Shown piece by piece: positions 1-5,601 of a stretch of DNA of 5,601 bases. The stretch's first letter is position 1, and each line of letters opens with the position of its first letter. The stretch lies in assembly GCA_003526465.1 (NCBI GenBank), contig DPWD01000239.1:385-5985 (forward strand). The letters are read 5' to 3'. Made by a program: the position numbers and the translations under genes. Source of the stretch: Hyphomonadaceae bacterium (GTDB taxonomy: Bacteria > Pseudomonadota > Alphaproteobacteria > Caulobacterales > Aquidulcibacteraceae). The notes beneath the pieces were generated by a model. That model was not told the origin of the DNA, did not search any database, and was given only the letters and a program-made list of their open reading frames with translations.

Positions 1-374
1 AGATAGGAATTGTAGAAGTCGGCGATCTTCTGCTGGATCGAACCCGCTGCGCCGCCCGCGAGCGCCACTTCCTCGATGATCGTGCGCACGTCGGCGTCGG
101 ATTTCTCGCGCAGCATATCGAAGGCGCCCCAGCGCGTGCGGTCGGCCGGGATCGGCGTGTTCGCAAGCCAGGTTCCATTGGCGTAGCGGAAGAAATTTTC
201 GCCCGGCTTCACGCTCATGTCGCGCGCGGTGAGGTCAATGCCGAAAGCGCCGATCGCGGCGGGTGGACGCGCTGCTGCCGCGGGGGCTTCGGCGGCAGAC
301 TGGCTTTGCGTCGCGCACCCTGCCAGCAACGCAAGCGAGGACGCGCCCCAGGCGCGGCGGGTAATGGTCATCAT
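1..374 (-). CDS. M13-family (neprilysin/PepO-like) zinc metallopeptidase lipoprotein, N-terminal part
   Basis: The first 124 codons are visible; the gene continues past the left edge. The start MMTITRRAWGASSLALLAGC has a lipobox (LAGC, lipidated Cys20). It also has Arg6-Arg7 in a TRRAW context with a short, weakly hydrophobic core, so Tat export as a lipoprotein is possible. Ala after the Cys would fit outer-membrane sorting by E. coli rules. An Ala/Pro-rich linker (about 21-42) leads into the M13 N-terminal domain: GIDLTARDMSVKPGENFFRYANGTWL, then IPADRTRWGAFDMLREKSD and a QQKIADFYNSY stretch. These match the conserved opening of bacterial M13 peptidases, usually about 680-700 residues, which cleave short peptides. 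The HExxH and ExxxD zinc motifs lie in the missing C-terminal half, so catalytic competence cannot be confirmed. It follows the transporter gene by 52 bases on the same strand. Confidence 0.88.
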   Translation of the reverse strand, partial: MMTITRRAWGASSLALLAGCATQSQSAAEAPAAAARPPAAIGAFGIDLTARDMSVKPGENFFRYANGTWLANTPIPADRTRWGAFDMLREKSDADVRTIIEEVALAGGAAGSIQQKIADFYNSY

Positions 375-426
375 GTCTGTCTTCCCTCCATGAATGTAGG
401 TCTTCTTATTGTGCTCTAGTGCGCTT
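375..426. other. 52-base gap between transporter and peptidase genes
   Basis: Apart from the peptidase's ribosome binding site, I see only a short direct repeat, GTGC-TCTA-GTGC (411-422). There is no hairpin with a U-run and no convincing -35/-10 pair. Read-through from the efflux operon into the peptidase gene is therefore plausible, though alphaproteobacterial promoters are often hard to see by eye. Confidence 0.45.
384..389 (-). promoter_or_regulatory. Shine-Dalgarno of the M13 peptidase gene
   Basis: On the minus strand, GGAGGG lies 9 bases upstream of the ATG at 372-374. A second in-frame ATG follows immediately at 369-371, so either Met could initiate. The strong site indicates that the peptidase is translated independently even if co-transcribed with the pump. 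Confidence 0.75.
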
Positions 427-3400
427 CTATTCCGCCGCAGCGGGGCGCTCGCGGCGCCCGTAGAGGCGGGAATAGAAGCCGAACAACCGCCCAGTTCCGC
501 GGAAAGCGCCGCCCGCTACGCGCTTGATGTCGATGCCGATCATGTAGAAGGCAGGCGTCAGGATCAAGGTCGCCGGCATGCACAATAGCACCCCGAAGGC
601 GAGCGAGAGCGCCATCGGCTTCAGGAATTGCACGATGGCGGCGTTCTCCAGCATCATCGGGGACATGCCGATGAATTCCGTGACCGAGGTCAGGAAGATT
701 TGGCGGAACCGCGAAATCGAAGCCTCGACGATGCCACGTTCGGCGCGCACGCGCATGATCTGGAAGCCGAGTTTCTCGAGTTCCTCGGCCATTTCGTGGT
801 GCTCGCCAGCGTCCTTGCCCACGTTCAAGGCGGAGCGCAATTCGATCGGGCCCTTCTCGAAGCCGGCCTGAACCGCTTCCGCTATCATTTCTTCGTGCAT
901 CTCCAGGTCGGGGGCAAGCGCCACATATTCGAAACGCTTTCCTTCGCCGATGTCGAACTCATGCACTTCCCAGCCCTTCTCCTCCGCGGGCATAGGCGCG
1001 CCCTCGCGCTTGGGACGCAAGGCGAAGAAGCCGCGGATCTGATTGCAGCGATCGGTCAGCACGACATTGTCGTTGACGGCCACGCCGATGGCGGCGACCA
1101 CGCCAAGTCCGGAGAACAGGCCGAAGCTAATGCCGAACGCCATGTGCCCCATGACCGAGCCAAACACCGCAAACAGCACCGAAAACAAGATCATCACCGG
1201 TTGCGCGTATGAGCGGAACACCACCGCCAGCAGGAAGTAGATGGCGCAGAAGGCCAGCGCCAGCAGGATCAAGAAATTGACAACGAATTCCTGCTGCCCT
1301 TCGGCTTCGCCGATGGCGCGCCGCGAAACGCTTGCGAAGCGCGCCTCGAAGGCTGGCCAGAACGAATTGTCGAGTGTGCGCATGATTTGGTTGCGGGCTT
1401 CGGCATTGACCAGATCGGCGGTGACCAGGATCGAGCTCATGCGCTGGCGCCGGTCAAGCCCGGTGACGCCGGGTGCGAACTCCCAGGTGGCGATCGCCGC
1501 CAGCGGCACTTCGCGCCCGTCATTGGTGCGCACGCGGAAGCCGCTGAGGCTTTCGAGCGTGCGCCGATCGTCGCGCGGATACCGCACATAGACGCGCACG
1601 TCGTCGCCGTCGCGCGGGAGGCGCTGTACTTCGTCGCCGAAATAGGCCTGACGAACTTGCCGGGCCAGATCGCTCAGCGAAACCCCCAATTGCTCTGCGC
1701 CTGGCAGCAGATGGAAGCGCAATTCCTCGATCGCGGCGTCCTGGCTGTCGCGCACGCTGGAGACATCGCCGAACTGCAGCAGGCGCGCCTTGAGGAATTC
1801 AACCGACGCTTCGAGGTCAGCCTTGTTGTCGCTGATCAGCGCCATTTCGATGCGCGGCGGTCCGTTGCCAGAAAGCGAGAAGCTGATCTCGTCGGCGTCA
1901 GGCACCTCGCCCAGCAATTCCTCAAGCCGCGCGGTAACCTGTTTCGAGCGCAGCCGCGGGCGGGTCTCCGGCGGCGTCAGCCCAACCCATGCCTGAATCT
2001 GGTTTTCTTCGATCGATTGGCTCCAGGAGCGGATGACACCGCGCGATTGCTGCCCGGTGTTGGGGTCCTCGACTGCGTTCCCGGCCGTTTCGGCCTCGAG
2101 CGCACGGCGCGCGGCGTCGAGCTGTTCGGCGACCTGCTCCATGCGCGAAAAGGGGGTGGTTTGGGGCAGCGAGATGTTGGCGACCATGAAGTCGCCCTCG
2201 ACCTCGGGCATGAAAGTCGTCTTTACTCGCCCGGTGGCGATCAGGCCCACCGCCAGCAACATGGCGACAAAGAAGATCGACCAGGTGAGATAGCGCAGTT
2301 TTACCGCGCGCCGCACCAGCGGGCCGTGAATGTTCTGCGCCACCCAGATTATCGAATGCGCGCAGCGTTGCTGCACCCGCATTAGCCGGCTGCCGATGCT
2401 CGTGCCTTGGGGGTCCGGTTTTTTCACGTGGGCCAAGTGCGCCGGCAGGATGATCAGGCTTTCGATCAGCGAGAACACCAGAGTCGACATCACCACGATG
2501 GAGATCGCGCGGGTGAATTGCTGTGCGTCGCCCTGGATCAGCATCCACGGACTGAAGGCCAGCATGGTCACGAACACCGACGCCACCAGCGGTTTCAGCA
2601 CCATCTGGGTGGCGAGAATGGAAGCGTCGGCGCCGGAATAGCCTTTCTCGGCCCGCTCGTAGACCGCCTCGCCAACGATAATGGCGTCGTCGACCATGAT
2701 GCCGAGCACCAACAGAAAGCCGAACACGCTCATGAAATTCAGCGAGACGTCGACATAGGGCAGAATGAAAAACGATCCCGCGAAAGCGGTCATCACCCCA
2801 AGCGTCGCCCAGAACGCCACTTTCGGGTGCAGCGTCAGCAGCAGCAGCACGAAAATCAGGAAGAAGCCCTGACCGGCGTTGGAAAGCAGGATCCAGACCA
2901 GCGAATTGTAATCCTCGGTTTCGTTGTAGATCGTAGTGATCTCCACGCCCGCCGGCGCTTCGGCCCGCACTTCCTTGAGCGCTTCTTGAACCGCATCGTT
3001 GGTCTCGTAGATGTTGAACCGGTCGGCGGTCTGGATGGTGACCAGCGCCGACGGTTCGCCGTTCATGCGCGAGTAAAGGTTGGTGTCTTGGAAGCCATCA
3101 ACGACGGTGGCGACATCGCCCAGACGGACGACGCCGCCGTCGGGCGTCTGGCGGACGATGATGTTCTCGAAATCCAGTTCCGTGTCGGCGAGATTCCGCG
3201 CTTGCAATTGGAAGCTGCCGTCGGCCGTGCGCACCGCTCCCGCGCCCAGATTGAGCGAGCTGCCGCGAACCGCTTGCGCGACCTCGTCGAACGTCAGCCC
3301 CCAGCCCTGCAGCGACGCTTCGGAAACCTCGATCGAAACTTCCGGCGTGCGCACGCCCACGACGATGGTGTTGGCCGCGCCAGGCAATATCGAAAGCCGG

Positions 3401-3882
3401 TCGCGGAGGCCCTCGGCGGTGTCGCGCAGCGTGCGTTCATCGACGTCGCCGTGCACGCCGAGAATGATCGACCAATTGCGCCCGACTTGGCGGGTGACTT
3501 GCATCGGCTCCATGCCGGCTGGCAGGCCGCTGATCGAGTTGACGCGCGAGCGCACTTCTTCGGTCATCGCGTCGATGTCGGCGCCCGGATCGGCGGCGAT
3601 GCGAACCCAGCCCGAGCTTTCAGCGGAGCGTGAGCGAACCCAGTCGACATTGTCGAGGTCGGCGGTGGCCTCCTCGACGCGCACGATGACTTGGCTTTCC
3701 ATGTCTTCGGGGCTGGCGCCTGGCCAGATCGCACTCACGAAGACGCCGTCGTCGCGCCCCGTCGGCCAGAATTCCTTCTCCATCTTGGTGAAGGAGAAGA
3801 CCCCAGCCAGCACGCAGAACAGCATCAGCAAATTGCCGGCGACGGGGTTGCGTCCCCACCAGGCCACCATGCCCTTCAGCAT
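427..3882 (-). CDS. RND (AcrB-type) efflux transporter permease with an extra cytoplasmic domain
   Basis: This 1151-residue proton-driven transporter of the HAE/AcrB family acts in the inner membrane as the engine of the tripartite pump. TM1 is at about 14-33 (NPVAGNLLMLF), the first periplasmic porter half at about 35-330, and TM2-TM6 at about 332-482. TM4 carries the proton-relay pair in GIMVDDA (D398, D399). TM7 is at about 532-550, the second porter half at about 555-862, TM8-TM10 at about 866-945 and TM11-TM12 at about 1060-1115. The porter motif VVRLGDVATVVDG (251-263) is also typical. TM10 reads GVAVNDNVVL, with Asn937 where AcrB has Lys940; Thr1065 in LTSVTEF matches the conserved TM11 Thr. 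The family is usually about 1020-1060 residues long. The excess is explained by an insert after TM10 (residues about 951-1047). The frame is intact, and the adaptor and channel genes lie directly upstream. The substrate is unknown. Confidence 0.95.
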   Translation of the reverse strand: MLKGMVAWWGRNPVAGNLLMLFCVLAGVFSFTKMEKEFWPTGRDDGVFVSAIWPGASPEDMESQVIVRVEEATADLDNVDWVRSRSAESSGWVRIAADPGADIDAMTEEVRSRVNSISGLPAGMEPMQVTRQVGRNWSIILGVHGDVDERTLRDTAEGLRDRLSILPGAANTIVVGVRTPEVSIEVSEASLQGWGLTFDEVAQAVRGSSLNLGAGAVRTADGSFQLQARNLADTELDFENIIVRQTPDGGVVRLGDVATVVDGFQDTNLYSRMNGEPSALVTIQTADRFNIYETNDAVQEALKEVRAEAPAGVEITTIYNETEDYNSLVWILLSNAGQGFFLIFVLLLLTLHPKVAFWATLGVMTAFAGSFFILPYVDVSLNFMSVFGFLLVLGIMVDDAIIVGEAVYERAEKGYSGADASILATQMVLKPLVASVFVTMLAFSPWMLIQGDAQQFTRAISIVVMSTLVFSLIESLIILPAHLAHVKKPDPQGTSIGSRLMRVQQRCAHSIIWVAQNIHGPLVRRAVKLRYLTWSIFFVAMLLAVGLIATGRVKTTFMPEVEGDFMVANISLPQTTPFSRMEQVAEQLDAARRALEAETAGNAVEDPNTGQQSRGVIRSWSQSIEENQIQAWVGLTPPETRPRLRSKQVTARLEELLGEVPDADEISFSLSGNGPPRIEMALISDNKADLEASVEFLKARLLQFGDVSSVRDSQDAAIEELRFHLLPGAEQLGVSLSDLARQVRQAYFGDEVQRLPRDGDDVRVYVRYPRDDRRTLESLSGFRVRTNDGREVPLAAIATWEFAPGVTGLDRRQRMSSILVTADLVNAEARNQIMRTLDNSFWPAFEARFASVSRRAIGEAEGQQEFVVNFLILLALAFCAIYFLLAVVFRSYAQPVMILFSVLFAVFGSVMGHMAFGISFGLFSGLGVVAAIGVAVNDNVVLTDRCNQIRGFFALRPKREGAPMPAEEKGWEVHEFDIGEGKRFEYVALAPDLEMHEEMIAEAVQAGFEKGPIELRSALNVGKDAGEHHEMAEELEKLGFQIMRVRAERGIVEASISRFRQIFLTSVTEFIGMSPMMLENAAIVQFLKPMALSLAFGVLLCMPATLILTPAFYMIGIDIKRVAGGAFRGTGRLFGFYSRLYGRRERPAAAE
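742..1032 (-). other. Unrecognised ~95-residue insertion in the TM10-TM11 cytoplasmic loop of the RND transporter
   Basis: In typical RND pumps about 18-20 residues separate the NQLR at the end of TM10 from the RFRPILLTS that opens TM11. Here NQIR ends at residue 950 and SRFRQIFLTS starts at 1057, with RGIVEAS (1049-1055) matching the usual short connector. Residues about 951-1047 are therefore extra. They begin basic and loop-like (RPKREGAPMP), then alternate strand-like stretches (WEVHEFDI, RFEYVALA, IELRSALNV, FQIMRVR) with helix-like ones (EMHEEMIAEAVQAGFEK, GEHHEMAEELEKLG). This is consistent with a small alpha/beta domain in the cytosol. It contains His974, His996, His1028 and His1029 and many acidic residues. 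Reading frame and codon style match the flanking sequence. I do not recognise the domain; a regulatory or partner-binding role is conjecture. Confidence 0.7.
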
Positions 3883-3889
3883 TCCAAGT

Positions 3890-3895
3890 CTCCTT
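3890..3895 (-). promoter_or_regulatory. Shine-Dalgarno of the RND transporter gene
   Basis: On the minus strand, AAGGAG lies 7 bases upstream of the ATG at 3880-3882. This supports the first Met (MLKGM) rather than the in-frame Met5. A second purine-rich block, GGGGGAGG, belongs to the neighbouring palindrome and is too far upstream to be the main site. The site lies against a strong potential hairpin, which could affect its accessibility. Confidence 0.75.
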
Positions 3896-3896
3896 T

Positions 3897-3936
3897 CCTC
3901 CCCCGGGGGAGGTCCAAGCGAAGCGTGGAGAGGGGT
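3897..3936. repeat. GC-rich palindromic intergenic element with perfect 16-base dyad
   Basis: Bases 3897-3912 read CCTCCCCCGGGGGAGG, a perfect inverted repeat of two 8-base arms. They are followed by TCCAAGCGAAGCGTGG and AGAGGGGT. The second block contains a weaker dyad (CCA-GC/GC-TGG). The composition resembles short GC-rich intergenic dyad repeats I recall from alphaproteobacterial genomes, but copy number elsewhere cannot be checked here. In the minus-strand transcript the palindrome ends one base before the AAGGAG ribosome binding site of the transporter gene, and no U-run follows it. It is therefore not a classic terminator; it could be an mRNA structure that tunes transporter translation. 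Confidence 0.6.
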
Positions 3937-3959
3937 AAGCGCTGCGAGCGTTGGCGCTT
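3937..3959. repeat. Short inverted repeat in the adaptor-transporter gap
   Basis: AAGCGC (3937-3942) and GCGCTT (3954-3959) form a perfect 6-base inverted repeat around an 11-base loop, with possible GU extension inside. In the transcript it lies about 20 bases after the adaptor stop. The sequence following the stem in the transcript is ACCCC rather than a U-run, so an intrinsic terminator is unlikely. It may be part of the same intergenic element as the adjacent palindrome. A 6-base stem can arise by chance in GC-rich DNA. Confidence 0.35.
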
Positions 3960-3979
3960 TGCTCCCTCAAATCACCCGA

Positions 3980-5254
3980 TCATGGGCGAGTGCCCGCCGC
4001 CGGCCGCGGGGGCGCCTCGCCAGCGCGATCGATCGGCGTCACAGGCATACCCTGGCGCGGGGAGGTCAACACTGAAACGACGACCCGCTCGCCGTCTGCG
4101 ACGCCCTCGCGGAACATGACTTGATCGGCGGTTGTTTGCGCGGGGCGCACGCGGCGCACATCTATGGTGTTGTCGGGGCGCACGACGTAGACGAACTCGT
4201 TGCGCTTGAGCGCGCTGCGGGGGGCCGCCACCATGGTCTCGCGACCCGAGCCTTCGAGCCGCACGGAGACGAACATTCCCGGCGCCAGCGGCGCGGCTAG
4301 ACGCGCACTGAAGGGATCGCGCACCTCGACGATGCCATAGACCAGCCGCGTGCGGGCGTCGACCGAGGCGTCGACACGCGAGAGCCGGCCTTCCCAGGTG
4401 CGCAAACGTCCCCCAGTTACGCTTGAAACATGCGCCACCGGTCCCTGGCGGGCGCTGCTGGCGGCAAATCCCACCGGCAGGCGCAATGAGGCGAGGTCCG
4501 CGTCGGTGAGAGGAACGCGGATTTCCATGGCGCTGGTGGCGAACATCAAGGCTACTGGGGCGCCAGGGGCGACATAATCGCCAACATTCGCGCGCCGTTC
4601 GCGCAGACGTCCGGCAAAGGGTGCGCGAATATTGGTGCGCGCGAGATCGAGTTCCGCCGAACGCAAGCCCGCTTGCGCAGCCGCAAGAGCGGCGCGCGCT
4701 TGCGCCAATTGCGGCGCGCGCACCGCGAGCGGGGGAGCCTCGCCGCGTCCGAGTGCCGCCCAGTCTTGGCGCGCCAATTCGCCCTCGGCTTCTTCGCGCG
4801 CCAGACCTTCCTCGGCCTGTGCGACTTGCGCGCGCGCGCGGACCACCGCGAGGTCGTAATCGGCCGCCTCGACACGCGCGAGCGTTTCGCCTTCGGCAAA
4901 CGCGCCACCTTCTTGGTATTTGGGGCTTGCCCACACCAACCGTCCCGCCACCTGTGCGGCCAGCGACGCTTCGGTGCGCGGGCGCGCTTCACCCTGGATG
5001 TTGACAGCAATCGTGGTCGGCTGCGCTCGAGCCACCGCGAATTGCACGGCTGGGGGATGGGGCGCGTCGTCCTTTTCCTTGGGCTTGTCGGCCGTCGCCG
5101 CCAGAATCATGATGCCGACAACGCCGGTCAGGATCACCGCCAGCGGAGCGGCGAACACCAGCCAGCGCCGGATCATGGCCCAGAACGCGGCAGTAGGGCT
5201 CGCCTCGCCCTCGGCTGCGGAATCCAGTTTCATATCGAGATCCATCTTGTTCAT
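3980..5254 (-). CDS. RND efflux periplasmic adaptor (membrane fusion protein, HlyD/AcrA-like)
   Basis: This 424-residue adaptor links an RND transporter to a TolC-like channel. Residues 1-30 are short and cytosolic. Residues 31-53 form one hydrophobic segment (LVFAAPLAVILTGVVGIMIL), so it is anchored by a TM helix and has no lipobox. The first lipoyl half is at about 86-130 (ASLAAQVAGRLVWASPKYQEGG). An Ala/Glu/Arg-rich coiled-coil hairpin spans about 131-205, with the tip near 166-182 (GEAPPLAVRAPQL). The second lipoyl half carries the family signature DLARTNIRAPFAG (203-215) followed by VGDYVAPG. A beta-barrel follows at about 245-335, then a membrane-proximal domain at about 340-405 (APRSALKRNEFVYVV, then DGERVVVS). 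Length and domain order are normal for the family. It sits between the channel and transporter genes, as expected for a self-contained tripartite operon. The substrate cannot be inferred. Confidence 0.93.
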   Translation of the reverse strand: MNKMDLDMKLDSAAEGEASPTAAFWAMIRRWLVFAAPLAVILTGVVGIMILAATADKPKEKDDAPHPPAVQFAVARAQPTTIAVNIQGEARPRTEASLAAQVAGRLVWASPKYQEGGAFAEGETLARVEAADYDLAVVRARAQVAQAEEGLAREEAEGELARQDWAALGRGEAPPLAVRAPQLAQARAALAAAQAGLRSAELDLARTNIRAPFAGRLRERRANVGDYVAPGAPVALMFATSAMEIRVPLTDADLASLRLPVGFAASSARQGPVAHVSSVTGGRLRTWEGRLSRVDASVDARTRLVYGIVEVRDPFSARLAAPLAPGMFVSVRLEGSGRETMVAAPRSALKRNEFVYVVRPDNTIDVRRVRPAQTTADQVMFREGVADGERVVVSVLTSPRQGMPVTPIDRAGEAPPRPAAGTRP

Positions 5255-5268
5255 CGGGCAGTTCCTCT
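5251..5268 (-). promoter_or_regulatory. Shine-Dalgarno and ATGA coupling junction of the adaptor gene
   Basis: Read on the minus strand, AGAGGAA (5262-5268) lies 7 bases upstream of the ATG at 5252-5254. That ATG overlaps the TGA stop of the outer-membrane factor (5251-5253) as ATGA. The good spacing supports this Met over the later in-frame Met4 and Met8. The overlap points to one transcript and probable translational coupling, which would keep channel and adaptor expression linked. Confidence 0.75.
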
Positions 5269-5601
5269 ACCGGCGTCGATGCCGCCCGTCCTGGCGCCTC
5301 CACCCAGGGCGACATGATAGGCGATGCGATTGGATACGCGTGCGGCGCGCGCTGTAATCAGGCCGCGCTCGGCGTCGATGCGGCGGGTATAGGCGTCGAT
5401 CAACTCGAACAAGGTAGCGACGCCGCGGGCGTATTCGCGCTCGGCCAGATCTTGCGCGGCGCGCGCTTCTTCCGCGGCGGTGGCGAACTCGCGCTCCCGC
5501 ACGGCGAGGCTCTGGTCGGCGCTGATCGCGCCTTCGACTTCGCGCCAGGCGCCGATCGCGGTGGAAACATATTGAGACGCCGCGGCGCTGCGATCGGCCA
5601 C
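5251..5601 (-). CDS. TolC/NodT-family outer-membrane efflux protein, C-terminal fragment
   Basis: This is the last 116 codons of an outer-membrane factor, the trimeric exit channel of a tripartite efflux pump. Its true start lies beyond the right edge; the GTG at 5599-5601 is an internal Val codon, not a start. The visible part is alanine/glutamate-rich alpha-helix typical of the periplasmic barrel. It contains a WREVEGAISADQSLAVRE stretch, then helices with the pattern AEREYARGVATLFELIDAYTR, where family members have a Y-x-x-G-x-x-x-x-x-x-L-L-D-A turn. It closes with ARAARVSNRIAYHVALGGG, close to the usual ALGGGW end of NodT-type proteins. About 14 extra residues follow the Gly run, over the region that also holds the adaptor's ribosome binding site. 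The TGA stop overlaps the next gene's ATG by four bases. Whether it is a lipoprotein cannot be judged because the N-terminus is missing. Confidence 0.88.
   Translation of the reverse strand: MADRSAAASQYVSTAIGAWREVEGAISADQSLAVREREFATAAEEARAAQDLAEREYARGVATLFELIDAYTRRIDAERGLITARAARVSNRIAYHVALGGGARTGGIDAGRGTAR

Noticed and set aside
375..426. Terminator between the transporter and peptidase genes
   Set aside because: The only structure is a GTGC-TCTA-GTGC direct repeat; there is no inverted repeat followed by a U-run in the transcript.
1387..2385. Plus-strand open frame of 332 codons antisense to the transporter gene
   Set aside because: It has the same antisense shadow composition, no family motifs, and complete overlap with the conserved second porter half of the RND gene.
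1922..2548. Minus-strand open frame of 208 codons within the transporter gene, considered as a sign of a frameshift
   Set aside because: The main RND frame is continuous through this region with normal TM5-TM7 and porter sequence, so nothing is broken.
2407..3633. Long plus-strand open frame (408 codons) antisense to the transporter gene
   Set aside because: Its product is His/Arg/Gln/Asp-rich with no recognisable domain, as expected from the reverse of a GC-rich gene with strong codon bias. The minus-strand RND protein over the same bases is unambiguous.
4828..4840. 13-base alternating G/C run in the adaptor gene, considered as a slippage or Z-DNA site
   Set aside because: It encodes ordinary Ala/Arg codons in the coiled-coil region of a GC-rich gene, and the frame is intact; nothing indicates a special role.
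3972..4934. Minus-strand open frame of 320 codons overlapping the adaptor gene
   Set aside because: The product is extremely Arg/Gly-rich and reads the adaptor gene in a shifted frame; the adaptor frame has the full domain series.
5599..5601. GTG at the right edge considered as a real start of a short protein
   Set aside because: The product matches only the C-terminal end of outer-membrane factors, so the gene clearly continues beyond the window.

Overview
All four genes in this GC-rich window are read on the minus strand, and two of them are cut by the window edges. In transcription order (right to left) they are the C-terminal end of a TolC/NodT-type outer-membrane efflux protein (5251-5601), an inner-membrane-anchored RND periplasmic adaptor (3980-5254), an RND inner-membrane transporter of 1151 residues (427-3882), and the N-terminal part of an M13 (neprilysin-type) metallopeptidase lipoprotein (1-374). 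Gene content, high GC with G/C-ending codons, and a GC-rich dyad repeat in an intergenic gap suggest an alphaproteobacterium, perhaps Caulobacterales or Hyphomonadaceae-like. That placement is from memory of similar proteins and is moderate at best.

The first three genes form a complete tripartite efflux operon. The outer-membrane factor and the adaptor share an ATGA stop/start overlap. The adaptor and transporter genes are separated by 97 bases holding a perfect 16-base palindrome and a second inverted repeat, just upstream of the transporter's Shine-Dalgarno. In the expected machine, the transporter takes substrate from the periplasm or outer leaflet using the proton gradient, the adaptor bridges the two membranes, and the TolC-like channel carries it out. 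Nothing visible identifies the substrate, and no regulator lies inside the window.

The peptidase gene starts 52 bases after the transporter stop, with its own strong Shine-Dalgarno and no terminator visible in between. It may be co-transcribed, but a functional link to the pump is not shown.

The most unusual feature is an insertion of roughly 95 residues in the transporter (742-1032). It lies in the cytoplasmic loop between TM10 and TM11, which is normally a short connector in RND pumps. It looks like a small, charged alpha/beta domain that I do not recognise. The rest of the window is an ordinary RND efflux locus.
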